This document shows positions 1-10,273 of a stretch of 64,000 bases of DNA, piece by piece (positions within the stretch are counted from its first letter, which is position 1; the number at the start of each line of letters is the position of its first letter). The position numbers and the translations under genes are program-made. Under the pieces are notes generated by a model that was given only the letters and a program-made list of their open reading frames with translations, was not told the origin of the DNA and did not search any database. Source of the stretch: Lacrimispora sphenoides JCM 1415. GTDB taxonomy: Bacteria; Bacillota; Clostridia; Lachnospirales; Lachnospiraceae. The stretch is taken from NCBI RefSeq assembly GCF_900105615.1, contig NZ_LT630003.1:1860001-1924000 (forward strand), given 5' to 3'.

Positions 1-1619
1 TCTTTGCCCACCGCAAACGCAATTTTGGAGGAATGTTTCTGGAAGCTGTCTGCCTCCAGAATATCCCGTAAGTATACCATTTGGTTTTCTTTATTGGGCA
101 CCTCGATACCCACCGCAGATTTTCCCGGGATAGGAGCTTCAATCCGGATATCAGCGGCTGCCAAGCTCAATTTGATGTCATCTGCCAGGCTTACGATCTT
201 ACTGACCTTTACCCCCTGCTCCGGATGAAGTTCATACCTGGTTACGGAGGGTCCGCAGCTTATATTGGTAACAGTAACCCCAACCCCGAAATTCTGAAGG
301 GTCCGCTGAAGCTTGATGGCAGTATCTTTGTATTCCCGGTCGGAAAATACCGCTGATTTTCCTTTTTTAAGCAGGGAGAGAGGCGGAAACTTATATTCCT
401 GTTTCACAATCTCCTGTTTTTGCTTGATTTCAAGGCTGACACTACCCCCGTCTTCCTTTGCTGCCTCTTCCCGTTTCTTTTCCAGTTTTTTCTGAAGAGC
501 TTCTGTATCCGTTTCTATTACCTTGCCGGAAGCGGTAACCACCTGTTTTGGCTCCTCAGGAATGGCAAAGGTATCATTTCCTTCCTCAGGATAGAAATCC
601 TCTTCCACAAACTCCAATTCCTTTAAGGTCTTGATCTCTTTCTTCATATATATGGAAGGTTCTTCCAGGGCCTCAGCAAACGGTGTCCCTTGCACATCGG
701 GGGCAAAGGGAACACTATCCTCATCATCTTCCAGCACAGGTGAAAAACTGCCCCGGAAAATATCAGCAGGATTGAGTTCGTCTTCTTCCACAGCAGTAAC
801 GGCAGACAGCCGTTTCGCCTGGACCATAATATCATCTGCAAGATTGTCAGGAGCTTCCTCAACCTGCTCTTCCACATAGCTTTCTTCCTGGGCTTCTTCT
901 AACTTCGTGGCCTCTAAATTGACTCCCCGAAGCTTTTTCTCTTCCAAAAGCTGTTTGCGGGCTTCCTGGCGCATGGCATGGACTTCCATATGCATGTCCA
1001 TATTTTCCCTGGCATGGCGGTATGCTTTTCCGCTTCCTTTTTTCACAATATCTACAAACGATTTCTCCGTAATGCAGACTAAAGATATGACAAGAAGGAC
1101 TCCTATCACCAGATAGGCTCCCACTACGCCGATTATGGAGGCAAGCCCTCCAGCCAGAAGGCCGCCTATAATGCCGCCTCCTATTCCGCTTACGGAAGCT
1201 TCAAAATAAATGTCGGCAAGTCCTATTCCCTCGCCGGCCTTTGCTCCAAAAAGGAGCTGTAAAAATCCACACAAAGAAACCAGCGCCAGAATAAAAGACG
1301 CCAGTTTAAAAGCAGCCCTGGGATTTCCCTGGTTGGAGATGTAAAACGCTGTTCCTGCAAACAGCAGCACAGGCGCGACATACCCCACACTTCCGAATAT
1401 GCCTAACTGTAAGCTCCGCAGAAAATCCCCGACCACGCCGCATAAATGAAAGTTGCTAAAAAACAGAATGGCCGCAGCCAAAAATGACATAATGATCACG
1501 ACTTCTGAATGGATAAATTCCGGTTCCGGTAAAATCACATTTTTTTTGGCGGCGGTATTTCTTGTTCTCCCGTTTTTTCCTTTTTTTGCTGTTGTACGTT
1601 TCTTCGTTGTCTCAGGCAC
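1..1619 (-). CDS. ftsK: DNA translocase FtsK/SpoIIIE, 5' part (truncated by window edge)
   Basis: This encodes the N-terminal 539 residues of a septal DNA pump, which moves chromosomal DNA through the closing division or sporulation septum. The start is a GTG at 1619 with an AAGGGGG ribosome site just upstream. A basic, Lys/Arg/Thr-rich leader of about 30 residues is followed by a hydrophobic block with about four membrane segments (roughly residues 38-175). A long, acidic, low-complexity linker comes next. The last readable residues (KIAFAVGK) match the stretch just ahead of the FtsK Walker A motif, so the ATPase motor and gamma domain lie outside the window. TepA follows the same neighbour pattern in Bacillus. 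Whether it is the vegetative or sporulation paralogue cannot be decided from this part. Confidence 0.9.
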   Translation of the reverse strand, partial: MPETTKKRTTAKKGKNGRTRNTAAKKNVILPEPEFIHSEVVIIMSFLAAAILFFSNFHLCGVVGDFLRSLQLGIFGSVGYVAPVLLFAGTAFYISNQGNPRAAFKLASFILALVSLCGFLQLLFGAKAGEGIGLADIYFEASVSGIGGGIIGGLLAGGLASIIGVVGAYLVIGVLLVISLVCITEKSFVDIVKKGSGKAYRHARENMDMHMEVHAMRQEARKQLLEEKKLRGVNLEATKLEEAQEESYVEEQVEEAPDNLADDIMVQAKRLSAVTAVEEDELNPADIFRGSFSPVLEDDEDSVPFAPDVQGTPFAEALEEPSIYMKKEIKTLKELEFVEEDFYPEEGNDTFAIPEEPKQVVTASGKVIETDTEALQKKLEKKREEAAKEDGGSVSLEIKQKQEIVKQEYKFPPLSLLKKGKSAVFSDREYKDTAIKLQRTLQNFGVGVTVTNISCGPSVTRYELHPEQGVKVSKIVSLADDIKLSLAAADIRIEAPIPGKSAVGIEVPNKENQMVYLRDILEADSFQKHSSKIAFAVGK

Positions 1620-1681
1620 AATAACTACCCCCTTCTATCCGTTGGTAACAGTATACAAAAAAATCGGGAGAATTGCAACGA

Positions 1682-2461
1682 TTAACGGGAAGCAGTTTCC
1701 ATCAGTTCATATAATTTTTTTAGAGCATCCTTGATTCCGCCCACTTCATTAATGAGTCCTTCTTTTACCGTTTCTTCGCCAACCAGCACGGTTCCCAAGT
1801 CTCTGGTAAGCATTTCCGTATTCAGCATAAGACGTTTTAACTGGTCGTAGGCGATCTCTGCGTGGGTGGAAACAAAGCTTAAGATCCGGTCCTGTATCAT
1901 TTCAAAATATTCATAAGTCTGGGAGGCGCCAATCACCATTCCTGTCATTCTTACGGGATGGACCATCATGGTTCCAGTGGGTACGATAAAGGAATAATCC
2001 GTGCAGACTGCTAAGGGAACTCCTATGGAATGGCTTCCACCAAGAACCAGGGATACGGTTGGGATGCTTAAGGAAGCGATCATCTCCGCTATCGCGAGGC
2101 CTGCATCCACGTCACCACCGGAGGTATTTAATAGAACCAAAAGCCCTTCCACGGAATCATCATCTTCAATCTCGGCCAGTTTCGGGAGGATATGATCGTA
2201 TTTTGTAGCTTTGCTGTTACCGGATAAATTCTCATGGCCTTCCACCTCTCCGATAATGGAAATCAGATGGATTTTCCGCTTGTTCGCATTATCATCCAGG
2301 GTCATCTGGCCATATTCTTCCAGCTTTTCATCCTCTTTTTGTTCTATATCCTTTTCCGTCTTTTTTTCATCAAGGTTTTCCTTGCGCGTATTGCCGTCAG
2401 GCCGATTCTGTCTTTCCTCCGGATCTTCGTTCTTCCCATTATTATGCTGATACTCTCTCAC
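1682..2461 (-). CDS. tepA: TepA/ClpP-like serine protease (translocation-enhancing protein family)
   Basis: A 259-residue member of the ClpP/crotonase-fold peptidases related to Bacillus TepA (YmfB), which has been linked to protein export and to germination-related degradation. The first 60 residues are very charged and probably disordered. The protease core carries NTSGGD (about 112-117), the likely nucleophile Ser145 in GGSHSIG and a probable catalytic His168 in MMVHP. I chose the GTG at 2461 because AGGAGG lies 8 bases ahead of it. The frame stays open another 53 codons upstream, but that part has no ribosome site and low-quality sequence. It lies directly upstream of ftsK on the same strand, the gene order seen in many Firmicutes. 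No hydrophobic anchor is visible. Confidence 0.85.
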   Translation of the reverse strand: MREYQHNNGKNEDPEERQNRPDGNTRKENLDEKKTEKDIEQKEDEKLEEYGQMTLDDNANKRKIHLISIIGEVEGHENLSGNSKATKYDHILPKLAEIEDDDSVEGLLVLLNTSGGDVDAGLAIAEMIASLSIPTVSLVLGGSHSIGVPLAVCTDYSFIVPTGTMMVHPVRMTGMVIGASQTYEYFEMIQDRILSFVSTHAEIAYDQLKRLMLNTEMLTRDLGTVLVGEETVKEGLINEVGGIKDALKKLYELMETASR

Positions 2462-2838
2462 CTTAAAAACCTCCTGTTTCACTGTTAATTTGGTAGTTTC
2501 ACTTTTCACTCTAACCCACGCGTTCCAGGCAGAATCTGTCTCTTTCCATGCTGCAATGGAATATTCATGGGGTATTTCCATATGATGTGGAGAAAACCAT
2601 AAAAATATGCTTCCTATCAATGCCAGTCTTCAACCTTACGCAATTACAATATTTTAATTGTGATTATAACAAGTTATTGACTTTGATACTTCCACATGGT
2701 AAACTACCAAACAACATAAATTAAGTCACATTCTTGCCAATGGAGGCAGCGCCGGAGTAATCCTTTTGCGCTGCTTTTCTATAAACAGATACCTGACTTT
2801 TTGGCTGTGGCTAAACTAAAAAAAGGAGAGATCGTCTC
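2462..2838. other. Intergenic region between tepA and gltA, with a weak hairpin
   Basis: This 377-base divergent region must hold the promoters of tepA (minus) and gltA (plus), but no convincing -35/-10 pair stands out. The only clear structure is a 7-bp inverted repeat, GCAGCGC at 2746-2752 with GCGCTGC at 2768-2774, followed by TTTTCT. It sits about 65 bases ahead of the citrate synthase start and could act as a weak attenuator. No coding ORF is supported here. Confidence 0.4.
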
Positions 2839-4182
2839 ATGAACAACTTTTTTATCGCTCAGACCTTTGGCAAATCCTCTAATTTCACGGATATTCCAAA
2901 CAATTTATTTAAGGAACACAATGTAAAAAAAGGGCTCCGCAACGAAGACGGCACCGGAGTACGGGTTGGCTTGACCCGCGTATCTGACGTAGTAGGCTAT
3001 GAAATCGAAGACGGAAAAAAGGTCAACGTTCCCGGTAAGCTCTATTACCGCGGTATTGAAATCGGCGACCTGGTAAACGGAAAGAATAATGAACGTTACG
3101 GTTTTGAAGAGACCTCATTTTTACTCCTTTTTGGCTATCTCCCCTCAAAGAAGGAATTAAGAGAGTTTACATCCACCCTTAGCCAGAACTACCATCTCCC
3201 TGATGAGTTTCTGGAAAAGAATATGCTCCGCACCCCTTCCCGCAATCTGATGAACAGCCTTCAGCAGAGCATCCTGGCTCTATACGATTATGATGAGGAG
3301 CCAGATAATGTGGATCCCTATGAGACACTTTTAAAGGGAATCAACATCATGGCAAAGCTTCCCTCTCTTTCCGTCTATGCATACCAGAGCAAGGTTCATT
3401 ACTATGAAAGAGACAGTCTGATCATACATTATCCAAAGCCGGAATATTCCATGGCAGAAAATATTCTCTACATGCTGCGCCGTGATGGGGTCTTTACCGA
3501 GCAGGAAGCGAATCTGCTGGATGTGATGCTGATGATCCACGCAGACCATGGCGGCGGAAACAACTCCACCTTTACCAATGTAGTCATATCTTCCACAGGA
3601 ACCGATATCTATTCGGCCATCTCCGCTTCCATCGGCTCCTTAAAAGGACCAAAGCACGGCGGCGCCAATATATGCTGCAGTGAAATGATCAAGGCCATTG
3701 AAAAGGAAATCGGTCTTAAGGCGACCGAAGTCCAGATGAAGGGAGTGATCCAGAAGATCCTCGCAAAAGATTTCTATGACAATTCCGGTCTTGTATACGG
3801 GCTTGGCCATGCAGTTTATACAGTTTCCGATCCAAGGGCGGATTTATTAAAGGTCTGCTGTGAAAAGCTTGCCAAACAGAAAAACAGGGAAGATGAATAT
3901 GAGTTCCTGACAAAATTTGAAAAGGTTGCCAAAGCATGCCTTGCGGGCAACGGAAAAACCCTGTCAAACAATGTAGACTTCTACAGTGGTTTCGCTTATA
4001 ATATGTTACAGATACCGGAAGATATGTATACGCCTTTGTTTGTCTGCTCCCGTATGGCAGGCTGGCTGGCACACAATATCGAAAACAAGCTGTACGACGG
4101 AAGAATCATGCGTCCGGCGACAAAATACGTAGGAGAAACTATTTCCTACAAAAAAAAGAGAGGAACGATAGCATATGGTTAA
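2839..4182 (+). CDS. gltA: Citrate synthase
   Basis: This 447-residue enzyme condenses acetyl-CoA and oxaloacetate to citrate, the first step of the oxidative TCA branch that supplies 2-oxoglutarate for glutamate in anaerobes. It shows the family active-site blocks: the His-rich HADHGGGN motif (around residue 234), the GLGHAVY motif (around 322) and an Asp in the NVDFYSG block near 379. AAGGAG lies ahead of the ATG at 2839. The 3' end overlaps the next gene by 8 bases (GCATATGGTTAA), so the two are translationally coupled. It is one of the longer citrate synthases (family usually 370-440). A 2-methylcitrate synthase role is possible, but the hydratase partner favours citrate synthesis. Confidence 0.93.
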   Translation: MNNFFIAQTFGKSSNFTDIPNNLFKEHNVKKGLRNEDGTGVRVGLTRVSDVVGYEIEDGKKVNVPGKLYYRGIEIGDLVNGKNNERYGFEETSFLLLFGYLPSKKELREFTSTLSQNYHLPDEFLEKNMLRTPSRNLMNSLQQSILALYDYDEEPDNVDPYETLLKGINIMAKLPSLSVYAYQSKVHYYERDSLIIHYPKPEYSMAENILYMLRRDGVFTEQEANLLDVMLMIHADHGGGNNSTFTNVVISSTGTDIYSAISASIGSLKGPKHGGANICCSEMIKAIEKEIGLKATEVQMKGVIQKILAKDFYDNSGLVYGLGHAVYTVSDPRADLLKVCCEKLAKQKNREDEYEFLTKFEKVAKACLAGNGKTLSNNVDFYSGFAYNMLQIPEDMYTPLFVCSRMAGWLAHNIENKLYDGRIMRPATKYVGETISYKKKRGTIAYG

Positions 4183-6487
4183 ATTGTATGACGGCGGAGC
4201 TTATCTTGTACATGGAACGGAACTGGTTCCGGATCAGGAAGCAGAAAAAGTTGCTGCCCTTACAGGAAAAGCTGCAGATAAGGCTGAGGCAAAAAAAGGT
4301 ACCATCGCCTATTCCATTTTAAAGAATCACAACACTTCGGATCAAATGGATCATCTAAAGCTCCGTTTTGACTCCATGGCCTCCCACGACATTACATTTG
4401 TAGGAATTATCCAGACTGCCCGTGCATCAGGGCTTAAAGAATTTCCTATTCCATACATTATGACCAACTGTCATAACTCTTTATGCGCAGTTGGCGGTAC
4501 CATTAACGAGGATGATCACGTATTCGGACTTTCCGCTGCTAAAAAATACGGCGGGATCTTTGTTCCGCCTCATATTGCGGTCATCCATCAGTACATGCGG
4601 GAAATGATGGCCGGCTGCGGACGCATGATCCTCGGATCTGACAGCCATACCCGCTATGGCGCCCTGGGAACCATGGCCATCGGAGAAGGCGGCGGGGAAT
4701 TGGTAAAGCAGCTTCTTTGTGATACCTATGATGTGGCTTATCCCGGCGTTGTGGCCATTTATCTTACCGGAAGCCCTGCTCCATCTGTTGGTCCTCACGA
4801 TGTGGCCCTGGCCATTATCGGAGCGGTCTTTAAAAGCGGCTATGTAAAGAACAAAATCATGGAATTCGTAGGACCCGGTGTTTCTTCTATGGATACGGAC
4901 TATCGGAACGGTGTGGATGTTATGACAACGGAAACCACCTGCCTTTCCTCTATCTGGAGAACCGATGAGGACACAAAAGCCTATCTGGACCTTCATGGCC
5001 GGGGAGATGCCTACAAAGAATTGAACCCTGAAGAAGTTGCTTATTACGACGGAGTAGTATATGTGGACTTAAGCACCATTAAACCTATGATCGCACTGCC
5101 CTTCCACCCAAGCAATACCTATGAGATCGACGAATTAAATAATAACCTTGGAGACATTCTGCGCACTGTGGAACAAGAAGCAGAGCGCATTGTGGGAAGT
5201 TCCAAAGCAAACCTTTCCTTAACAGATAAGATCGCGGACGGAAAGCTGATGGTTCAGCAGGGAGTGATTGCAGGATGCGCCGGAGGAAACTACTCCAACG
5301 TTATGGCTGCGGCCAATATTCTGACCGGTAAAAACTGCGGAAATGACATCTTTAATTTATCTGTATACCCCTCCTCCCAGCCGGTTTATATGGATCTGGT
5401 GAAAAAGGGAGCCATCTCGGAACTGATGGCAGCCGGTGCAACTGTCCGGACGGCCTTCTGCGGCCCATGCTTTGGCGCAGGGGATACACCTTCCAACAAC
5501 TCCTTAAGCATCCGCCACACCACAAGAAACTTCCCCAACCGGGAAGGCTCCAAGCCAGGCAGCGGACAGATTTCCTGTGTCGCCCTTATGGATGCCCGCT
5601 CCATTGCTGCAACAGCGGCAAACGGCGGCTATCTCACATCTGCGGAAGGTTATGGAGAGGATTACCAGGTTCCTGCCTATGAATTCGATCCATCTTCCTA
5701 TGAGAGACGGGTATATCAGGGATTCGGAAAGGCTCAGCCTGAGGTACCCCTGATTTATGGTCCAAATATCAAGGACTGGCCGGCTATGAGTGCCTTAACG
5801 GATAACATCATATTACGAGTATGTTCAAAGATCATGGATCCGGTCACTACTACCGATGAACTGATCCCTTCCGGAGAAACCTCTTCCTACCGTTCCAACC
5901 CACTCGGACTTGCGGAATTTACCTTGTCCCGCCGCGATCCGGAATACGTGGAACGCTCAAAGAAAGTAAATGAGCTGGAGCAGGTAAGGAAAGCCGGTTC
6001 CTGTGCCTTAGAGGCTGACCGGTCACTGGAATCTGCATTTAAGGCCCTGGCCGCTTACTTAAACCAGCCGGAACTGAATGTAAGGGAAACAGAGATTGGA
6101 AGTATGATTTACGCAGTAAAGCCGGGTGATGGTTCTGCCCGTGAACAGGCAGCCAGCTGCCAGCGAGTCCTGGGCGGCTTAGCTAATATTGCAAAAGAGT
6201 ATGCGACCAAACGCTACCGTTCCAATGTTATGAACTGGGGAATGCTTCCCTTCCTTCTTGAGGCAGAGCCGGATTTTGAAGTAGGGGATTTTATCTATGT
6301 ACCTGGAATCCGCAAAGCTCTAGACGGAGATATGAACCACATTCCAGCTTACGTTGTGAAAAACGAAGAAGGAAATCCGATTCATGAGATAGAGCTGCAC
6401 ATTGCTGATATGACCCCGGAAGAGCGGGAAATCGTAAAAGCCGGATGTCTGATTAATTATAATAGAAACAAAAACCAACAGCAGTAA
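4175..6487 (+). CDS. Aconitase-family hydratase (YbhJ-like)
   Basis: A 770-residue [4Fe-4S] dehydratase of the aconitase superfamily, expected to isomerise citrate to isocitrate. The substrate-loop motif SDSHT lies near residue 154. Cluster-ligand cysteines fit the GCAGG block near residue 367 and the CGPC block near residue 429. The order of blocks and the length resemble the less-studied aconitase-like hydratases (Escherichia coli YbhJ type) more than AcnA or AcnB. It is translationally coupled to gltA, which supports a role on citrate. No isocitrate dehydrogenase is present in the window. A strong bidirectional terminator follows at 6493-6540. The substrate is inferred from context. Confidence 0.85.
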   Translation: MVKLYDGGAYLVHGTELVPDQEAEKVAALTGKAADKAEAKKGTIAYSILKNHNTSDQMDHLKLRFDSMASHDITFVGIIQTARASGLKEFPIPYIMTNCHNSLCAVGGTINEDDHVFGLSAAKKYGGIFVPPHIAVIHQYMREMMAGCGRMILGSDSHTRYGALGTMAIGEGGGELVKQLLCDTYDVAYPGVVAIYLTGSPAPSVGPHDVALAIIGAVFKSGYVKNKIMEFVGPGVSSMDTDYRNGVDVMTTETTCLSSIWRTDEDTKAYLDLHGRGDAYKELNPEEVAYYDGVVYVDLSTIKPMIALPFHPSNTYEIDELNNNLGDILRTVEQEAERIVGSSKANLSLTDKIADGKLMVQQGVIAGCAGGNYSNVMAAANILTGKNCGNDIFNLSVYPSSQPVYMDLVKKGAISELMAAGATVRTAFCGPCFGAGDTPSNNSLSIRHTTRNFPNREGSKPGSGQISCVALMDARSIAATAANGGYLTSAEGYGEDYQVPAYEFDPSSYERRVYQGFGKAQPEVPLIYGPNIKDWPAMSALTDNIILRVCSKIMDPVTTTDELIPSGETSSYRSNPLGLAEFTLSRRDPEYVERSKKVNELEQVRKAGSCALEADRSLESAFKALAAYLNQPELNVRETEIGSMIYAVKPGDGSAREQAASCQRVLGGLANIAKEYATKRYRSNVMNWGMLPFLLEAEPDFEVGDFIYVPGIRKALDGDMNHIPAYVVKNEEGNPIHEIELHIADMTPEEREIVKAGCLINYNRNKNQQQ

Positions 6488-6492
6488 ATAAT

Positions 6493-6540
6493 ACCCCCGG
6501 ACATGGAACTGGTATAAAAGCCAGATTCCAATCCGGGGGT
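6493..6540. terminator. Bidirectional terminator between the hydratase and the ABC-importer operon
   Basis: The outer arms ACCCCCGGA (6493-6501) and TCCGGGGGT (6532-6540) enclose further nested pairing (TGGAA/TTCCA and CTGG/CCAG) around an 8-base loop. An A/T-rich tail lies on both sides. It separates two convergent transcription units. Confidence 0.9.
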
Positions 6541-6548
6541 TATATTTT

Positions 6549-7685
6549 TTATTTTAAGATTTTATCTACCTGTGTATCATCAAGAGTCACATGATAAAAC
6601 AGTTCGTAGAAGTCCTTTACTTCATGTTTTATATCAACGCCATACTGTTCAGGATATACAAGATTGCCCAGCCACAAAATCCCGATCATCCGGTTGACAG
6701 AAGGCGGACTGCTCATAAAGCTATATGGAACGGAAGGTATCTGAAAGACCTTCCCCTCTTTTACAGCATCTAATTCTCCCCAGACCTTATCTGTTGTTAT
6801 GGTTTGGTACAGGGCTTCAGAATCTGCGATGATAACATCCGGCTGCCACAGAAGAAGCTGTTCAAAGGATACTTCGCTTCCGCCGCCGCTTGATACCATT
6901 TCAACTTTAGCTGCATTTTCCGCTCCTATCTGCTCGATAACCCGGGCATGAATGGAACCCTCTGCATTGGTGTGAAGTCCATCATCTCCAACAGCGAAAT
7001 AAACCGATTTCTTTTCTGACAGCTGTTCCCTGGCTGTTTCAGACGTTTTCAGTATGTAATTGCAATCGTCCGCCAGTTTCTTTGCCTGATCGGTATCTCC
7101 GGTAAGCTCTCCCAGCTTCTCATAAGCAGAACTCATGGTATCTAAATCTGCCTCTATAAAGATGACTGGCATATTTAGTTGCTCCTGAAGGGCATCCATA
7201 TCTTCTTTTACACTTTTTTTCGCTTCTCCGATATCAATGATTGCATCAGGACTTTCTGCAATTAGAGCCTCCATGTTCAGATTTGCATTCTTCCCATAAA
7301 ATTGGCCGAATTTAGGAAGTGACCAATATTTTTCGTCAATGTACTGCTTTGCACCTTCGGAAAAATCAGAAGAAAGTCCGGACAGCTTATCCGGACAAAG
7401 AGTGTAAAGCACAATCTGTGCCAAAGGCCCGGAAGGAGCAATCTTTTTTATTTCCTTTGGCAGTGTAACTTCCCTTCCTGCTGAATCCGTGAATACTCTG
7501 GCGTCTGATTGCACCCCTGCTTCACCCGCTTTTTCTGTTTCTTCCTGCGTTTCTGTTTTTACAGATGCAGTTGACTCTGCCTGACTGGCAGGAACCTCCT
7601 TACCGCTTCCTTTTTGGCAGCCATTTGCCAGTACTGCAGCAGCAAGGAATGCAGCCAGTACCAGACCTTTTCTTATTTTTTTCAT
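6549..7685 (-). CDS. Fe-siderophore/B12-type ABC substrate-binding lipoprotein
   Basis: A 378-residue extracellular solute-binding protein of the BtuF/FepB (helical-backbone) class. A lipoprotein signal ends in LANGC with the lipidated cysteine at position 23. It is followed by a Ser/Glu/Thr-rich tether and then two Rossmann-like lobes starting around residue 65 (the FTDSAGREVTLP block is typical). A GGGGG ribosome site precedes the ATG. It is the last gene of the operon that also encodes the FecCD permease, the FepC-type ATPase, DUF364 and XdhC proteins. The family binds metal chelates such as ferric siderophores, cobalamin, haem, or molybdate/tungstate. The gene context here argues for a Mo/W-linked or other heavy-metal ligand. 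Confidence 0.85.
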   Translation of the reverse strand: MKKIRKGLVLAAFLAAAVLANGCQKGSGKEVPASQAESTASVKTETQEETEKAGEAGVQSDARVFTDSAGREVTLPKEIKKIAPSGPLAQIVLYTLCPDKLSGLSSDFSEGAKQYIDEKYWSLPKFGQFYGKNANLNMEALIAESPDAIIDIGEAKKSVKEDMDALQEQLNMPVIFIEADLDTMSSAYEKLGELTGDTDQAKKLADDCNYILKTSETAREQLSEKKSVYFAVGDDGLHTNAEGSIHARVIEQIGAENAAKVEMVSSGGGSEVSFEQLLLWQPDVIIADSEALYQTITTDKVWGELDAVKEGKVFQIPSVPYSFMSSPPSVNRMIGILWLGNLVYPEQYGVDIKHEVKDFYELFYHVTLDDTQVDKILK

Positions 7686-7724
7686 ATGATCCCCCTATTC
7701 TGTCGCTTTTGCGGCATATATTTA

Positions 7725-8471
7725 TTATTTAGAAAGCCTTACCGGCAATCCGGAACGGATTACCGCCTTGTGCTCACCTTTTTTCACTAATTCCTCTGTA
7801 AGCTTTTTATCCGTTATAAGAGTACCCGCTAACTCCCACACGCCAAAGTTAAAAAGATCAGGAGCGAGAGCCACGCTGGGTCCCACTAATATAACTTTGG
7901 CATTCCGCGACAGCTCTAAAAGTCTTGGAAGAGTTTTATTTACCAGGGTAAATCCAGTGATAAAAACATAGTCTCTGTCTGAAAGTATATATTCACAGGC
8001 ACTGTCCGGATAATCGCCTTCCATTGGATTGCGCTCCAGGATTACACAGGATTCTGCTTCTTTTAAAAATTCCTCTGCAAAGCAGAAATGTCCGATGGTC
8101 GCCACCTTTTTTCCTTTGATATCCTCTCGATAGGCCATAAAAGCATCTTCCTTTGACAGCTGTCTGATTGCACCTTCCTTTTCCAGCCTGCTGATCCGGT
8201 CCGGCTGATTATAATAGGCATTCACCGCTGCCGCACCGATGCTTGCTTCGGTAAAATTCCATGATTTTATCAGCCCAGCCGCTTCCTTCCATGACATATC
8301 CAGTATATTTTTTTCAGTCCTCCTAATGGTCTGAAGCGGATTTGTCGCAGCTGCACCGGTATATCCGCAGACAGTCACTGAAGTCCACTGGATTCCTACA
8401 AAATAATCTTCTATCTTTACATCATCTGGTATTGGATCTATCAGACGGTCATACATTTCCCACATATCCAT
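7725..8471 (-). CDS. DUF4213/DUF364 protein (putative heavy-metal chelation)
   Basis: A 248-residue cytosolic protein that matches the two-domain DUF4213-DUF364 layout: an enolase-N-like N-terminal part and a Rossmann-like C-terminal part (around 110-235, with VATIGHF and VILVGPS segments). The start at 8471 is set by the TGATG overlap with the upstream ATPase stop, with GGGGGAAGG as ribosome site, so the two are translationally coupled. The family is annotated as putative heavy-metal chelation from structure, and no biochemical role is firmly known. Genes of this family recur next to FecCD-type importers, suggesting handling of the imported metal or removal of it from its chelator. That function is inference. 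Confidence 0.8.
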   Translation of the reverse strand: MDMWEMYDRLIDPIPDDVKIEDYFVGIQWTSVTVCGYTGAAATNPLQTIRRTEKNILDMSWKEAAGLIKSWNFTEASIGAAAVNAYYNQPDRISRLEKEGAIRQLSKEDAFMAYREDIKGKKVATIGHFCFAEEFLKEAESCVILERNPMEGDYPDSACEYILSDRDYVFITGFTLVNKTLPRLLELSRNAKVILVGPSVALAPDLFNFGVWELAGTLITDKKLTEELVKKGEHKAVIRSGLPVRLSK

Positions 8472-9244
8472 CACCTTCCCCCAGGCATACACACCTTTTT
8501 TCCGCTTTTTAAATCCTCATAGATCTCAATAGGCACCTGGTATACGCCTTCCAAAAGCTCTTTTGTAAGGATCTTGTCCGGCTCGCCGAAAGCCGCTATC
8601 TTTCCTTCCATCATCACCAGCGCCTTATGGGCAAAATAAAAGACATGCTCCGGATTATGGGTGGATTGTACAATTAAATATCCCTTTTCTGACAGGGTCC
8701 GCAGTTCCTCCATAACCCGGATCTGGTTGCCATAATCCAAGCTGGAACATGGTTCATCCATAACCAGTATCTTTGCCTCCTGGGCGATGGCTCTTGCAAT
8801 CAGTACAAGCTGCTGTTCGCCGCCGCTGATCTGCCCAAATATACGGTCCTTTAGACCGGCAATCTTTAAAAGCTTCAGAGCATTCAATGCCCTTTCTTTT
8901 TCTTTCTGTCCCGGGCTTGCAAAGCGGGGCAGCGAGGCCGTCGTTCCCATTAACACCATATCCAGAACCGAAAAAGAGAATGCAGTATCATGGTTTTGGG
9001 GTATGTAGGCGATCCTTCCGGCCAATTCCCGTTCTGAGAAGTGCCGGCGTTCTGTTCCATCGATCAGAATCTCTCCATGGTACCCCTTTAGCAGACCTAA
9101 CATGCACCGAAAAAGCGTGCTCTTGCCTGCACCGTTTTTTCCAAGGACGCAGACCAGTTCTCCTTTGTTGAATGAAAAATTGATCCCCTTTAATACCGGA
9201 AAACAATGATATCCGAATTCCAGATCTTTTACTGTCAGCTCCAT
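8471..9244 (-). CDS. FepC-type ABC transporter ATPase
   Basis: A 257-residue nucleotide-binding subunit that powers import with the adjacent FecCD permease. Walker A is GKNGAGKST (about 35-43), the signature is ISGGEQQ, Walker B is ILVMDEP, and an H-loop histidine lies in STHNPEH. It is coupled by overlap to the DUF364 gene downstream, and a 12-base gap separates it from the permease upstream. Its closest functional class is ATPases for iron-siderophore, cobalamin or molybdate (MolC) uptake. Confidence 0.9.
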   Translation of the reverse strand: MELTVKDLEFGYHCFPVLKGINFSFNKGELVCVLGKNGAGKSTLFRCMLGLLKGYHGEILIDGTERRHFSERELAGRIAYIPQNHDTAFSFSVLDMVLMGTTASLPRFASPGQKEKERALNALKLLKIAGLKDRIFGQISGGEQQLVLIARAIAQEAKILVMDEPCSSLDYGNQIRVMEELRTLSEKGYLIVQSTHNPEHVFYFAHKALVMMEGKIAAFGEPDKILTKELLEGVYQVPIEIYEDLKSGKKVCMPGGR

Positions 9245-9256
9245 ACTTCCCCTCCT

Positions 9257-10273
9257 TTATAACCGGTTTCCTTCCCGCAAAATAAGATATAAAAAGAACG
9301 GAGCACCAATAAATGCAGTCAAAATACCGATAGGGATCTCACTGGTGGCCAAAAGCCTTGCAAAATTATCCACGATCAGCAGAAAGCTGCCGCCCATAAG
9401 CAGTGAGGCCGGCAATAGCCTGCGGTAGTCGCTTCCTACCAGCATTCTGGCAAAATGCGGGATTACCAGCCCTACCCAGCCGATATGTCCGCTTACTGAA
9501 ACTGCTGCTGAGGTAATTAAAGTTGCGCTGACTACAATGATAAAACGGAGCTTCTTAGCATTGATCCCCATGCTCTTCGCTTCATCTTCCCCAAGGCTTA
9601 AAACATTGATCCGCCACCGAAGAAGGTAAATCGGAATTATTCCTATGAGGATCCATGGTGCAGCAAACATAACGTCTTTCTGCCGGATGGATGCCAGGCT
9701 TCCCATAAGCCAATAGGTAATGACAGGAAGGGTGTTGGTCGGATCCGCCACCAGTTTTAAAAAAGAGACCGCTGCGGAAGCAAGAGAGCTCACCATCATG
9801 CCGGACAACACCAGTCCCAGCACGGGATTATACTTTACCCGGCTGCTGATGAGACAGACAATCCCTACCGCGCCAAGACCAAAAAGAAAAGCGTTTATTG
9901 TTACTCCGTTATAACCGAACGAAAAAAACAATCCCAGAGCAGCACCTAATCCCGCACCAGAAGATGCACCAAGAACATCCGGTGATACCATGGGATTTTT
10001 AAAGATCCCCTGATAAGCGGCGCCTGCACAGGACAATCCTCCTCCGATCAATGCAGCCATAAAAACTCTTGGCAGGCGGACCTGGAAAACAACCGTCTCT
10101 GCCTGGGCCGGCCAAGTGGATTTTATGGGAAAAATCCCAGAGAGAAGGATCTTTAAGAGCGTGTCAGGGTATACCGGGTACCGTCCAAGCAAAAAGGAGC
10201 AAAAAAAGCAGATAATAAATAAGAGCACGATGATTCCAAAACGTCTTTTATAGATCCAGTCCCTTTCTACCAT
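9257..10273 (-). CDS. FecCD/BtuC-family ABC transporter permease
   Basis: A 338-residue integral membrane protein with about ten hydrophobic helices and the FecCD-family blocks PRVFMAALIGGGLSCAGAAYQ and GHIGWVGLVIPHFAR, the latter being the coupling region. It forms the transmembrane pathway for a metal-chelate substrate with the ATPase and lipoprotein encoded downstream. Its start at 10273 overlaps the end of the NTPase gene by 26 bases, indicating tight operon coupling. Confidence 0.9.
   Translation of the reverse strand: MVERDWIYKRRFGIIVLLFIICFFCSFLLGRYPVYPDTLLKILLSGIFPIKSTWPAQAETVVFQVRLPRVFMAALIGGGLSCAGAAYQGIFKNPMVSPDVLGASSGAGLGAALGLFFSFGYNGVTINAFLFGLGAVGIVCLISSRVKYNPVLGLVLSGMMVSSLASAAVSFLKLVADPTNTLPVITYWLMGSLASIRQKDVMFAAPWILIGIIPIYLLRWRINVLSLGEDEAKSMGINAKKLRFIIVVSATLITSAAVSVSGHIGWVGLVIPHFARMLVGSDYRRLLPASLLMGGSFLLIVDNFARLLATSEIPIGILTAFIGAPFFLYLILREGNRL

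Noticed and set aside
2462..2620. Upstream extension of tepA by 53 codons
   Set aside because: The GTG at 2461 has a strong ribosome site at the right distance. The extension has none and is unlike family members.
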